Shown: positions 20,704 through 33,273 of the stretch, one piece after another
Numbering within the stretch: position 1 is the stretch's first letter
How the letters are laid out: the number at the start of each line of letters is the position of its first letter
Source: Poa pratensis
Taxonomy: Eukaryota; Streptophyta; Magnoliopsida; Poales; Poaceae
Direction of reading: 5' to 3'
Length of the DNA stretch: 64,000 bases
Assembly: GCA_947311845.1 (NCBI GenBank)
Contig: CAMZMU010000116.1
Coordinates: 3,710,421-3,774,420 of the forward strand
Translations under genes and position numbers: made by a program
Notes under the pieces: model-generated
What the model saw: the letters and a program-made list of their open reading frames with translations, nothing else
Told to the model about the DNA's origin: nothing
Databases searched by the model: none

Positions 20704-22298
20704 TGATACGTCTCCAACGTATCTATAATTTTTGATGTTCCATGCTGATATTATACCAATTGTTACACGTTTTGCATCCACTTTATATCACTTTTATACA
20801 TTTTTTGGGACTAACCTATTAACAAGATGCCACAGTGTCAGTTCCTGTTTTCTGCTGTTTTTGTATTCCAGAAAAGCTAGTCAGGAAATATTCTCGGAAT
20901 TGGAGGAAAATTTACGGAGGCCCCTATTTTATCAGAACACACATAGAGTCCAAAGGAGCAACGAAGAGGAGCCAGGAGGGCCCCACATGCGGGCAGGGCG
21001 TGGGCCCCCCCTGGGGCGCCGAGGCCACGTGTGGGCCCCTCGGGGCTCTCCAGCCGCCGCCCTTTCGCCTACTTATTCCCCCCATGCGAAAACCCTAAGT
21101 ACCCGAGTCATTATCCACGAAAAGTTCTAGAGACGCCGCCGTCGTCAACCCTAGCTCGGGAGGGTCCAGAACCTCTTCCCGGCACCCTGCCGGAGAGGGG
21201 AATCATCACCGGAGGGCTCTACATCACCATGCCTTCCTCCGGAGTGATGCGTGCGTAGTTCATCCTTGGACCACGGGTCCATAGCAGTAGCTAGATGGTT
21301 GTCTCTCCACTTTGTGCCATCATGTTTAGATCTTGTAAGCTGCCTAACATGATCAAGATCATCTTATTGTAATGCTACATGTTGTGTTTGCTGGGATCCG
21401 ATGAATATTGAATACAATGTCAAGTTGATTATCAATCTATCTCGTATGTTATTTATGATCTTGCATGCTTTCCGTTATTAGTAGATGCTTTGGCCAAGTA
21501 GATGCTTCTAACTCCAAGAGGGAGTATTTATGCTAGATAGTGGGTTCAGTCTCCAGTAATCTGGGCGAGTGACAGCAATGCATAAGGTTGTGGATGTGCT
21601 GTTGCTACTAGGGGTAACCTAACAATGCTATGTCCACGGTCATATGTATTTGTTTACATTACGCACATTACTTAATGCAATTATCCGTTGCTTGCAACTT
21701 AATACTAACGGGAAACTCAGATGACAACCTGGCGGTGGATTATTAGTCATAAATGCTGTTGGATAACGGTCTATGTATTTTGTCGTAATGCCCAATTAAA
21801 TATCATAATAATCATCATGTCATATATATGCATTGTCATGCGCTCAATATTTTGTCAATTGCCGAGCTGTAATTTGTTCACCCAGCATGTTAGTTATCTG
21901 TTATGGATAGACACCTCTAGTGAACTATGGACCCCGGTCCATTCTTTTACACTGATAATAAAACCAACTACAAACACTGTTCCTTTTCACTCTCTGTAAT
22001 TTACTACTGCTTTCTACACCATATGTTTAATCCTTTGTTTTCAGCAAGCCGGTGAGATTGACAACCTCACTGTTTTGTTGGGGCAAATTAGTTTGATTGT
22101 GTTGTTTTTAGGTTTCACGTCAGCGCCGGATTCCCTGGTGTTACGCCGCATCATATTTCGCCGTTCACAACCTTCTGAAGTGCTACTACTCCTACTGGTT
22201 CGATAAACCTTGGTTTCATACTGAGAGAAAACTTACTGCTGAGCTACATCATACCTTCCTCTTGGGGTCTCCCAACGAACGTGTGTTTCACGTCAGCA
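20704..22298 (+). repeat. 5' LTR of gypsy element A (1595 bp)
   Basis: Begins TGATACGTCTCCAACGTATC and ends GTTTCACGTCAGCA. It aligns over its length with the LTRs of element B (reverse complement of 24839-26434), with many more differences than B shows between its own LTRs. The small ORFs in this region are shadows. Confidence 0.92.
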
Positions 22299-22304
22299 AT
22301 ACTT

Positions 22305-22328
22305 TTTCTGGCATCGTTGCCGGGGAGT
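22305..22328 (+). promoter_or_regulatory. Primer-binding region of element A, one base changed
   Basis: CTGGCATCGTTGCCGGGGAG follows the LTR by a few bases. Element B has TGGCGCCGTTGCCGGGG at the same place, so A carries a GCGCC to GCATC change inside its primer site. Confidence 0.75.
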
Positions 22329-22535
22329 AGAAGTATTTCAGGAAGCTCTGCAGCCTCCCTGCAACAGCTACTTTTTCTGGGGAGACAGCAGGCTTCTGCA
22401 AGGGGAGTTTCATGCTTCCAATCTCTTTACTTTGTTTTTGTCTTGCTTAGTTTATTTTTTTATCTTATTTTCTTTTAATTATCAAAAACACAAAAAAATT
22501 AGTTACCTGCATTTAGTTTATTTCGGTTTGTTATT

Positions 22536-23663
22536 ATGTCTAGTTGTTTATTTGCTATTAATGGGTTTCTTTTTGAAACAAAATCTTATTGTCTAAGTGG
22601 GTTCACGGAGGAACAGCAAAATAATTATAAGGAATACCGCTTGTCTCGAAAAGGGAAACACTTATGGGTACAAATATATAAATTGAATTATTTTGCTAGA
22701 AACTTGTGCTCTACTTATGATGAATCCTACTGCTTTAATGAATCTTTTTGTTGTAGAAGGCATAAACACCTCCCTTTTCAATGTGATTATAATAATAATA
22801 AAACCTTGGCTGCTTATGCTAAAGGAAACTATGACTTTGATAATCTTGAACAAATTGAAGAATTTGTTATTTTTAAGGGTGCCTATGAAATTGCTGGTTA
22901 TATTCAAGATGATGATGCTCCTTGTAAAACTGAGAATTATGCTATACTTGGTTATTGCCTTGAATATTACAATGATAATCCTTATATCACTGAATTTCTT
23001 GAGAAAACTTATTCTCCAGAAAAACTTGCTACCTTTCAGGAACCCGTGGGAGAAGAGATTGCAGAAACTGAAACCTCATTGGATGAAAAGGAGGATCTAC
23101 CTTCTAATGATAGTAACTCTTTAACTCTTACATTATATGATTACCCTCCATGACTACGTAAGGAGGAAGAATGTTATATTGTTGAATGTCATGATTCTAT
23201 TAAAATATCTCCTTTTGATAAATTTGAAGTAACAAACACCTTGACTCAAGAAAAGGAAATTACAGAAAGTAAAAATGTGCTCTCTAATGTTATATATGAT
23301 AATGCTCTTGATGATGGTCCTATATTGCCTAATGATATTAATTATACTATTATTGTCAAAAGTGGGTTCGATAACCCCACTATTTTTGAGCTTAATAAAA
23401 ATTATGTGTTTGTAGATCATGAGAAACATGTTTTATGTGATAGTTATGTTGTTGAGTTTGCTCATGATGCCACTGAAAGTTATTATGAGAGAGGAAAATA
23501 TGGTTGTAAAAGTTTTCAAATTGCTAAAACACCTCTCTTTATGTTGAAAGTTTGGAAGTTGCGTTTGTTTCATCTTTCTATGCTAGTTGCTTTATGCTTC
23601 TATAATTTATTTTATTACAAGATCCCTTTGCATAGGAAGTGGGTTAGACTTAAATGTGTTTGA
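22536..23663 (+). pseudogene. Element A internal ORF of unknown function with one in-frame stop
   Basis: A frame of about 375 codons that reads MSSCLFAINGF from 22536 and is broken by one TGA at 23151-23153; the same frame then continues through 23241 to a TGA after 23660. It is acidic and Asn/Tyr-rich (ENYAILGYCLEYYND, DNALDDGPILPND), with a hydrophobic C-terminal stretch (MLVALCFYNLFYYKIP) that could span a membrane. It has no zinc knuckle, protease or RT motif. I recall similar ORFs from Triticeae LTR elements, always without assigned function. Its first three codons match the gag start of element B, so the leader is shared but the ORF is different. Confidence 0.7.
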
Positions 23664-24838
23664 TATTTGCCTCTTGATGCTCTCTTTTGTTTTCAACTCT
23701 TATTCTTATGAGAGCATCATTAAAATCTTCTAGCCTAGCTAAAAGGCGTTAAAGAAAACGCTTTAGGGAGGCAACCCTTTATCTATTTGTTTTCTGTTTT
23801 CTATCAGTCAAGGTGTTGTTTACTTCTGTAGCAACTCCTTGATATTTTTACTTTCTCACATTTTTGTGCCAAGAGCAGCCTCTAATGTTAAGATGATGCT
23901 AAATATTGATTGCTGCGCAGAAACAGATTTTTGCTTTTCACTGTACAAAATTCCTAAAATCACCAGATTGTTAATTAAATCTGAATTTTTTTGTGTGTAA
24001 TCTTTATGAATGTCTGAATCTTTCGTTAGTTCAAAGTGTTTCGATCTGAGCGTCGTAAGTGTCTCAAATTTTTTTGTCTTTGCGGACTGTTCTGTTTTAG
24101 ACAGATTATGCCTTCTTATTTTGCATTCTCTCTTTTACTAGTGTTGAGTGAAATTCTTTTTTTGGTGGAAGAGCTTTACATAACATCAGTGGCAGTACCT
24201 AATGTTTAAAGTAACAAGTCATATTGCGTCTTTATAGAACATGTGAGTTTTTGATTGTGCACTAACCCTCTAATGAGAATTACTTTGAGTTTAGTGTGGC
24301 GGAAGTTTTCAAGGGTCAAGAGCGAAGAGATTAAGCTTGGGGAGGCTCCCATGTATCTCCCCAGCATATTTCAAGAAGACTCAAGCGTCTAAGCTTGGTG
24401 ATGCCCAAGGCATCCCCTTCTTCATCGTCAAAATTATCAGGTCATCTCTAGTGAAACTATATTTTTATTCTTTCACATCATATGTTCTATTCTTGGAGGG
24501 TCTGTGTGCTTTTATTTTCAGTACTTTCATTTTCATTTTGTAATAAACTTGATAGGACCCTAGCATTCATGATTGGGAGAGAGACACGCTCCGCTTTTCA
24601 TGAGAATACTCCTATTTTTCATTTATATTTGTTGAGTATTCATATCTAGCGCTGTTCAGCTTTTAGCTCTTGTTTTTATGTATCTCTTGTCAGAGTTATT
24701 AGTTTTCTTTTAAAGAAAGTACTCTCTTGCTTCACTTATATTTGTTTGGAGTGTTGTTGAAATAAATTGATTGATGTTTGGTTGGAACAAAAAAATGTTG
24801 AATGTGGTAAATGGTATAATGGGAAAAACTTGCATATT
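23664..24838 (+). other. Non-coding internal DNA of element A, left part
   Basis: AT-rich, with landmarks shared in reverse with element B: TAGCTAAAAGGCGTTAAAGA and GGGAGGCAACCC near 23735-23778, and AGCTTGG(G/T)GA(G/T)G near 24330-24410. No ORF is supported. It ends at the ATATT used by element B as target. Confidence 0.75.
24834..24838. repeat. Left target duplication ATATT of element B
   Basis: ATATT directly precedes the TGATGACGTG end of element B and recurs at 31741-31745 after the other end. It fixes both borders of B. Confidence 0.93.
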
Positions 24839-26434
24839 TGATGACGTGAAACACACGTTCGTTGGGAGACCCCAAGAGGAAGGTATGATGTAGTCAGCAG
24901 CAAGTTTTCCCTCAGAAAGAAACCAAGGTTATCGAACCAGTAGGAGCAGCAACTCTTCAGAAGGTTGTCAACGGCGCCAGAAAAATAGCTGTCGCAGGGA
25001 GTCTGGACTGTTGACGTGGAATCTGCACACAACACAATCAAACTACTTTGCCCCAACGAAACAGTGAGGTTGTCAATCTCACTGGCTTGCTGAAAACAAA
25101 GGATTAAACGTATGGTGTGGAAAATGAGTATTAAATTGCAGAGAATGAAAAAGGAACAGTTTGCAGTTTGTGGTTGTTTAATCAGTGTAAAAGAATGGAC
25201 CGGGGTCCACAGTTCACTAGTGGTGTCTCTCCATAAAAGATAACTAACATGTTGGGTGAACAAATTACAGCTGGGCAATTGACGAATAGTGAGCGCATGA
25301 CAATGCATATACATGACATGTTGACTACTATGATATTTAATTGGGCATTACGACATAATACATAGACGTTATCCAACAGCATCTATGACTAATAATCCAC
25401 CGCCGGGTTGTCATCCGAGTCCCCCGTTGGTATTAAGTTGCAAGCAACGGATAATTGCATTAAGTAAAGTGCGTAATGTAAACAAACACATATGCCGTGG
25501 ACATAGCATCGTTAGGTTATCCCTAGTGGCAACAGCACATCCACAACCTTAGAACTTTCTGTCACTGTCCCAGGTTAAACGGAGACATGAACCCACTATC
25601 TAGCATAAATACTCTCTCTTGGAGTTACAAGCATCTACTTGGCCAAAGCATCTACGAGTAACGGAAAGCATGCAAGATCTTAAATAACATATAAGATAGA
25701 TTGATAATCAACTTGACATAATATTCAATATTCATCGGATCCCAGCAAACACAACATGTAGCATTACAATAATATGATCTTGATCATGTAGGGCAGCTCA
25801 CAAGATCTAAACATGATGGCACAAAGTGGAGAGACAACCATCTAGCTACTGCTATGGACCCGTAGTCCAAGGATGAACTACTCACGCATCACTCCGGAGG
25901 CAGGCATGGCGATGTAGAAGCCTCCGGTGACGATTCCCCTCTCCGGCAGGGTGCCGGGAAGAGGTTCTGAACCCTCCCGAGCTAGGGTTGACGACGGCGG
26001 CGTCTCTGGAACTTTTCGTGGATATTTGCTCAGGTACTTAGGGTTTTCGCGTCGGGGGGAATAAGTAGGCGAAAGGGCGGCGGCTGCGGACCCCCGAGGG
26101 GCCCACACCACCCCAGGGCGCGGCAGAGGGGGGCCCGCGCCCTGGTGCGTGTGGCCTCCTGGTGGCCCTCCTCTGCTGCTCCTTCGCTCCGTCAGGCGTG
26201 TTCTGGAAAAATAGGCACCCCCGTGTAGTTTCGTCCAATTCCGAGAATATTTCCAGACTAGCTTTTCTGGAATACAAAAACAGCAGAAAACAGGAACTGG
26301 CACTTCGGCATCTTGTTAATAGGTTAGTCCCAAAAAATGTATAAAAGTGATATAAAGTAGATGCAAAACATGTAGCAATTGGTATAAAACAAGCATGGAA
26401 CATCAAAAATTATAGATACGTTTGAGACGTATCA
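24839..26434 (-). repeat. 3' LTR of element B (1596 bp)
   Basis: On the - strand it reads TGATACGTCTCAAACGTATC ... CACGTCATCA. It is nearly identical to 30149-31740. Near 24969-24990 it contains an exact 22-bp copy of the sequence that flanks and includes the primer site at 30127-30148. ORFs such as 24736-25314 and 26038-26406 recur in both LTRs and are not genes. Confidence 0.95.
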
Positions 26435-26451
26435 GCATCCCCAAGCTTAGT
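26435..26451 (-). promoter_or_regulatory. Polypurine tract of element B
   Basis: Read on the - strand, CTAAGCTTGGGGATGC precedes the 3' LTR. Element A has AAGCTTGGATGC at 33206-33217 in the same position. Confidence 0.75.
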
Positions 26452-29094
26452 TCCTACTCGTCCTCGAGTAGGTAAACGATAAAAACAAATAATTTTTGAG
26501 GTGACATGCTACTATCATAATCTTGATCATATAATATTGCAAGGCACATGTAAATGAATGAAGTGATCCAAGTCAATGGTCTATAATTTGCTACCAAATA
26601 GATAATGAGTAAACAATGAATCACACAAGCTAAACGTTTTCATGAATAGTACTTTCGAGACAAGCATCAAACAGTTTTGCATAAGTGTTAACTCATAAAG
26701 CAATAGTTTCTAACAAAAGGTATTTAATCAACACAAAGGAAGAATTTAGTTTCAGCATTTGCTTCAACTTTCAACATATTTATCTCATGGATATTGTCAA
26801 CACAAAGTAGTATAACAAGTCCAATACATTGCATATAACGCATGTTGTAACAAAGTTGACACTAGTGTTTGCTTGTGGAAGACAGAAAGAATAGGAAAAC
26901 TGACTCAACATAAAAGTAAAAGAAAGGCCCTTCGCAGAGGGAAGCAGGGATTAAATCATGTGCTAGAGCTTTTAGGTTTTTGAAAGCATATAGAGATTGC
27001 ATAAAATATTTGATACTCCTCCCAACCTTGCTAACACAAGCCATGGCTAACCGAATCCTCGGGTGCCTTCCATCAATCACATACCATGGAGGAGTATCTA
27101 TTTTTGAGAGGTGTTTGTTAATTGTCAACGAATGGTAGCGGGTGAGAACAGTATTCTACCTGTCGAACGGACTTTTAAGAGCGGCTCCCATGAAGGACGT
27201 TATTTCTACCAGCAAGGCAGATCATCCCTCTTTCTCTTTGGTTTACACACATTCAGGTATTTCACTGTTTGTCATTGCTTACTGATGAATCAGGGCAAAA
27301 GTGTGAAGAGAATTAATTGGTTAAAGTTGTAATTAATTGGGACTGGGCACCCCGTTGCCAGCTCTTTTTGCAAGTTATTGGATAAGCGGATGTATATGCC
27401 ACTAGTCCAGGTGTAAAAGTCCACTCGACAAATAGAATAAAGAATAACCACACTAATTCCTCATGAGCTAGTAAACATTGACACAAAAAGGGAATAATAA
27501 CATTTTGAATAATTTAAAGGTAGCACATGAAAAATTTACTTGGAGTGGCAAGGAAATACCACATATAGGTAGTTATGGTGGACACAAATGGCATGGATTT
27601 TGGCTCAAGGATTTGGATGCACGAGAAGCATTCCCTCTCAGTACAGAGTTTAGGCTAGCAAGGTTATGTAAGCAAACAAGAATATCAACCCGTACACCAA
27701 GTTTTATATGACAAACATATTGCAAACGTTATAAGACTTCATACCGTCTTCCTTGTTAACCAAACCCTGTTATTAGAAAATATCTAGACCTTAGAGGTAC
27801 CACCGATGCAAACCAAATTTTCAACAAGCTTTACGGTAGTTCTTCACTAATAGGCTTAACTCATGTGATGCACAATTTAATCATGATCTACTTGTTAACT
27901 CAAAACAATTGACAAGCATCAAGTTATCCATTTTAGTGATCTACAAGATTAAGCAAGTTTTTCCTTATACCAATTACCACATGCAACATTTTCTGAACCA
28001 ACCAAACACCAATCAATTTATTTCATCAACTCTCCAAACAAATATAAGTGAAGCAAGAGAGTACTTTCTACAAAAGAAAGCTAATAGCTCTGACAAGAGA
28101 TACATGAAAACAAGAGCTAAAAGCTGAACAGCGCTAGATATGAATACTCAACAAATATAAGTGAAGAATAGGAGTATTCTCATGAAAAAGCGGAGCGTGT
28201 CTCTCTCCCAATCAAGAATGCTAGGGTCCAGTCAAGCTTTATTGAAAATAAAAGTGCAATACTGAAAATAAAAACACACAGACGCTCCAAGAAAAGCACA
28301 TATGATGTGAAAGAATTAAAATATAGTTTCACTAGAGATGACCTGATAATTTTGACGATGAAGAAGGGGATGCCTTGGGCATCCCCAAGCTTAGACGCTT
28401 GAGTCTTCTTGAAATATGCTGGGGAGATCCATGGGAGCCTCCCCAAGCTTAAGCTCTTCACTCTTCTTGATCCTATTATATCATCCTTCTCTCTTGACCC
28501 TTGAAAACTTCCGTCACACCAAACTCAAAGTAGATCTCATTAGAGGGTTAGTGCATAATCAAAAATTCACATGTTCTAAAGACGCAATATGATTTGTTAC
28601 TTTAAACATTAGCTACAGCCACTGATGTTATGTGAAGCTCTTCCACCCAAAAAAGAATTTCACTCAACACTAGTAAAAGAGAGAATGCAAAAATAAAAAG
28701 GCATAATCTGTCTAAAACAGAACAGTCCGCAAAGACGAATTTTTTCGAGGCACTTACGACGCTCAGATCGAAAACTCTGAACTAATGAAAGTTTCAGACA
28801 TTCATAAAGATTACGCACAAAAATTTCAGATTTAATTAACAATCTGGTGATTTTAGGAATTTCGTACAGTGAACAGCAAAAATCTGTTTCTGCGCAGCAA
28901 TCAAAATTAAGCATCATCTTATCATTAGAGGCTACTCTTGGCACAACAATGCGAGAAAATAAAGATACAAAGGAGTTGCTACAGAAGTAAACAAACTCCT
29001 TGACTCAATAAAAGAAAAATTGCAGAAAAATAAAATGGGTTGCCTCCCATAAGCGCTTTTCTTTAACGCCTTTTAGCTAGGCACAAAGCATGCA
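26452..29094 (-). other. Non-coding internal DNA of element B
   Basis: AT-rich and without a credible ORF. It corresponds in reverse to 23735-24838 and 31746-33200 of element A. A conserved block CCAGCATATTTCAAGAAGAC / AGCTTGGGGATGCCCAAGGC type occurs at about 28380-28450. Confidence 0.7.
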
Positions 29095-29952
29095 TCAAGT
29101 ATTACCAAGTGAAGAAGCATCAACATTCTTACGCTTAGCTCTCTTACCTTTACCTTTATCTTTAGGAAATACTTGGTTACACATAGGTGAAGAGGCGAAA
29201 TTCATAGTGCCTTGGCCCACATCTATTATTGCTCCAAAGCGTTTCAACAGGACCTTCCAAGCGTAATTTGTCCTACTCCTGCACATTCAATGACAAGATA
29301 ATCAATAGATATTGTTATCCCTAAGAGTTTTGTAAATACTCCTTCGCTACTCCCCTTGGTAATTTAATAGTATTATCACCCAAAGTTATACAATCTTCGC
29401 ATTTGGAAAGCTCCCAAAGATTTAAGGAATCATAAATATTCTTGGGCATTAAACAGAATTCAGACATAATATCACAGCGAGAATGAAAAGTTTCACCATT
29501 TATAACAACTTTTACTGAGGGAATCCATCCCGATGGTTCAAAATTTACTGGCACATTATCATAATGTTCACGAATCTGATTATACCCTTCTTTTAGACCA
29601 GATATGTTCGTTTCAAGAGCGTTAAGTCTATCACTTATGCTTGTCAAAGCCAAATCAATTTTAGTGATTGGGGGCTAGAAATTGTAATCAATTTTTTTAT
29701 AGCATTAAAAGCTTGATCCCCATCATAACGAAGGAAATCTCCTCCTACCACAGCATCTAAAGCATATCTGTAGCAAAGAACAAGACCAAAATAAAAGCTA
29801 CTAAGAAGCAGGCTTAAAGTCATTTTAGGTTCAGTTTTAGCATAGGACTCAGATATTCTAGACCAAGCATCTTTAAAACTCTCCTCACTCCCTTGCTTGA
29901 AAGTGAAGATCTCTTCTTCAGGTGACATTACTACTGGAACAGGGCTAGACAT
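29095..29952 (-). pseudogene. Decayed gag-protease region of element B
   Basis: Starts with ATG at 29952 (MSSPVPVVMSPEEEIFTFKQ) and reads a retrotransposon-gag-like segment with FKDAWSRISE for about 102 codons to 29644. After a frame change, 29653-29321 reads on to a retropepsin-like piece with CDIMSEFCLMPKNIYDSL, where the family has CDxG and MPxxxYxxL; a further frame change leads to IILGRS-like and GAIIDVGQGTMNF segments ending at 29095. At least two frameshifts and a changed active-site region make it non-functional. Gag domain and retropepsin assignments are from pattern recognition. No RT follows. Confidence 0.72.
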
Positions 29953-30120
29953 GATGACTAACAGAAAACAAAACTGAAAATAAACTAAATGCAAGTAACT
30001 AATTTTTTTGTGTTTTTGATAATTGAAAGCAAACAAGATAAAATAAAATAAACTAAGCAAGACAAAAACAAAGTAAAGAGATTGGAAGCGTGAAACTCCC
30101 CTTGCAGAAGACTGCTGTCT

Positions 30121-30137
30121 CCCCGGCAACGGCGCCA
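30121..30137 (-). promoter_or_regulatory. Primer-binding site of element B
   Basis: Read on the - strand TGGCGCCGTTGCCGGGG follows the 5' LTR after about 11 bases. This sequence is typical of the primer site of this group of Triticeae gypsy-type elements. Confidence 0.8.
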
Positions 30138-30148
30138 GAAAAATAGCT

Positions 30149-31740
30149 TGATGACGTGAAACACACGTTCGTTGGGAGACCCCAAGAGGAAGGTATGATG
30201 TAGTCAGCAGCAAGTTTTCCCTCAGAAAGAAACCAAGGTTATCGAACCAGTAGGAGCAGCAACTCTTCAGAAGGTTGTCAACGGCGCCAGAAAAATAGCT
30301 GTCGCAGGGAGTCTGGACTGTTGACGTGGAATCTGCACACAACACAATCAAACTACTTTGCCCCAACGAAACAGTGAGGTTGTCAATCTCACTGGCTTGC
30401 TGAAAACAAAGGATTAAACGTATGGTGTGGAAAATGAGTATTAAATTGCAGAGAATGAAAAAGGAACAGTTTGCAGTTTGTGGTTGTTTAATCAGTGTAA
30501 AAGAATGGACCGGGGTCCACAGTTCACTAGTGGTGTCTCTCCATAAAAGATAACTAACATGTTGGGTGAACAAATTACAGCTGGGCAATTGACGAATAGT
30601 GAGCGCATGACAATGCATATACATGACATGTTGACTACTATGATATTTAATTGGGCATTACGACATAATACATAGACGTTATCCAACAGCATCTATGACT
30701 AATAATCCACCGCCGGGTTGTCATCCGAGTCCCCCGTTGGTATTAAGTTGCAAGCAACGGATAATTGCATTAAGTAAAGTGCGTAATGTAAACAAACACA
30801 TATGCCGTGGACATAGCATCGTTAGGTTATCCCTAGTGGCAACAGCACATCCACAACCTTAGAACTTTCTGTCACTGTCCCAGGTTAAACGGAGACATGA
30901 ACCCACTATCTAGCATAAATACTCTCTCTTGGAGTTACAAGCATCTACTTGGCCAAAGCATCTACGAGTAACGGAAAGCATGCAAGATCTTAAATAACAT
31001 ATAAGATAGATTGATAATCAACTTGACATAATATTCAATATTCATCGGATCCCAGCAAACACAACATGTAGCATTACAATAATATGATCTTGATCATGTA
31101 GGGCAGCTCACAAGATCTAAACATGATGGCACAAAGTGGAGAGACAACCATCTAGCTACTGCTATGGACCCGTAGTCCAAGGATGAACTACTCACGCATC
31201 ACTCCGGAGGCAGGCATGGCGATGTAGAAGCCTCCGGTGACGATTCCCCTCTCCGGCAGGGTGCCGGGAAGAGGTTCTGAACCCTCCCGAGCTAGGGTTG
31301 ACGACGGCGGCGTCTCTGGATCTTTTCGTGGATATTTGCTCAGGTACTTAGGGTTTTCGCGTCGGGGGGAATAAGTAGGCGAAAGGGCGGCGGCTGCGGA
31401 CCCCGAGGGGCCCACACCACCCAGGGCGCGGCAGAAGGGGGGCCCGCGCCCTGGTGCGTGTGGCCTCCTGGTGGCCCTCCTCTGCTGCTCCTTCGCTCCG
31501 TCAGGCGTGTTCTGGAAAAATAGGCCCCGTGTAGTTTCGTCCAATTCCGAGAATATTTCCAGACTAGCTTTTCTGGAATACAAAAACAGCAGAAAACAGG
31601 AACTGGCACTTCGGCATCTTGTTAATAGGTTAGTCCCAAAAAATGTATAAAAGTGATATAAAGTAGATGCAAAACATGTAGCAATTGGTATAAAACAAGC
31701 ATGGAACATAAAAAATTATAGATACGTTTGAGACATATCA
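30149..31740 (-). repeat. 5' LTR of element B (1592 bp)
   Basis: Partner of 24839-26434. It differs at 31321 (T for A), near 31713 (A for C) and in the last bases (GAGACATATCA for GAGACGTATCA), plus small indels in a GC-rich stretch near 31400-31530. Confidence 0.95.
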
Positions 31741-31745
31741 ATATT
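31741..31745. repeat. Right target duplication ATATT of element B
   Basis: Matches 24834-24838. Confidence 0.93.
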
Positions 31746-33217
31746 CTTGTAGATCACTAATTTGGATAATTTGATACTTGTCAATTGTTTTGAGTTAACA
31801 AGTAGATCATGATTAAATTTTTGCATCATGTAAGTTAAGCCCATTAGTGAAGAACTACGGTAAAGCTTGTTGAAATTTGGTTTGCATGAGTGGTATCTCT
31901 AAGGTCTAGATATTTTTTAATAAAAGGGTTTGATTAACAAGTAAGACAGTGTGAAGTCTTATAATGTTTACAATATGTTTGTCATATAAAACTTGGTGTA
32001 CTGGTTGATATTCTTGTTTGCTTGCATAACCTTGCTAGACTAAACTCTGTACTGAGAGAGAATGCTGCTCGTGCATCCAAATGCTTGAGCCAAAATCCAT
32101 GCCATTTGTGTCCACCATAACTACCTATATGTGGTATTTCCTTGCCACTCCAAGTAAATTTTTCATGTGCTACCTTTAAATTATTCAAAATTGTTATTAT
32201 TCCTTTTTGTGTCAATGTTTACTAGCTCATGAGGAAGTAGTGGGTTATTCTTTATTCAACTTGTCAAACAGACTTTACACCTATACTAGTGGCATATACG
32301 TCCGCTTATCCAATAATTTTGCAAAAAGAGCTGGCAACGGGGTGCCCAGTCCCAATTAATTACAAATTTAACCGCTTAATTCTCTTCACATTTTTGCTCT
32401 GATTTATCAGTAAGCAATGACAAACAGTGAAATACCTGCATGTGTAAACAAAAGAAAAAGATGGACGATCTGCCTTGCTGGTAGAAATAACGTCCTTCAT
32501 GGGAGCCGCTCTTAAAAGTCTGTTTGATAGGGAGAATACTGTTTTCATCCGTTACCATTCGTTGATAATTAACAAACACCTCTCAAAACTAGACACTCCT
32601 CCATGGTATGTGATTGATGGTAGGCACCCGAGGATTCGGTTAGCCATGGCTTATGTTAGCAAAGGTTGGGAGGAGTGTCAAATATTTTATGCACTCTCTA
32701 TATGTTTTTCAAAAACTAAAAAGGTCTAGCAGATGATTTAATCCCTGCTTCCCTCTGCGAAGGGCCTTTCTTTTACTTTTATGTTGAGTCAGTTTTCCTA
32801 TTCCTTCTATCTTCCACAAGTAAACACTAGTGTCAACTTTGTTACAACATTTGTTATATGCTACATATTGGACTTATTATATTGCTTTGTGTTGACAATA
32901 TCCATGAGATAAATATGTTGAAAGTTGAAACAAATGCTGAAACTTAAATCTTCCCTTGTGTTGATTAAATACCTTTTGTTAGAACCTATTGCTTTATCAG
33001 TTAAATTTTATGTGAACCGTTTAGCTTGTGTGATTCATTGTTTACTCATTATCTATTTGGTAGCAAACTATAGACCATTGACTTGGATCACTTCATTCAT
33101 TTACATGTGCTTCATAATATTATATGATCAAGATTATGATGGAAGCATGTCACCTCAAAAATTATTTTGTTTTATCGTTTACCTACTCGAGGACGAACAG
33201 GAACTAAGCTTGGATGC
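31746..33217 (+). other. Non-coding internal DNA of element A, right part
   Basis: Continues element A after element B. It matches the reverse complement of 26440-27930 and ends in a polypurine-like AACTAAGCTTGGATGC before the 3' LTR. No ORF is supported. Confidence 0.8.
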
Positions 33218-33273
33218 TGATACGTCTTCAACGTATCTATAATTTTTTATGTTTCATGCTGATATTATACCAA
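33218..33273 (+). repeat. 3' LTR of element A, first 56 bp
   Basis: TGATACGTCTTCAACGTATC and onward to TATACCAA, where the Helitron begins. It continues at 35820. Confidence 0.9.

Larger units (their letters stand above)
24839..31740 (-). mobile_element. Gypsy-type LTR element B, complete, young and non-autonomous
   Basis: A 6.9-kb element on the - strand, inserted in element A with ATATT duplications. Its LTRs (24839-26434 and 30149-31740) differ by about three substitutions and four small indels by my line-by-line reading, roughly 0.2 percent, so it inserted very recently. The internal 3.7 kb has a PBS next to the 30149 LTR, a decayed gag-protease region and a long non-coding part, with no RT or integrase. 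It belongs to the same family as element A. Confidence 0.93.

Noticed and set aside
24736..26406. ORFs of 192, 141 and 122 codons on the - strand, recurring at 29985-31709
   Set aside because: They are LTR sequence of element B; the 326-codon ORF ending at 30624 runs from LTR into gag and only its part from 29952 down is meaningful.
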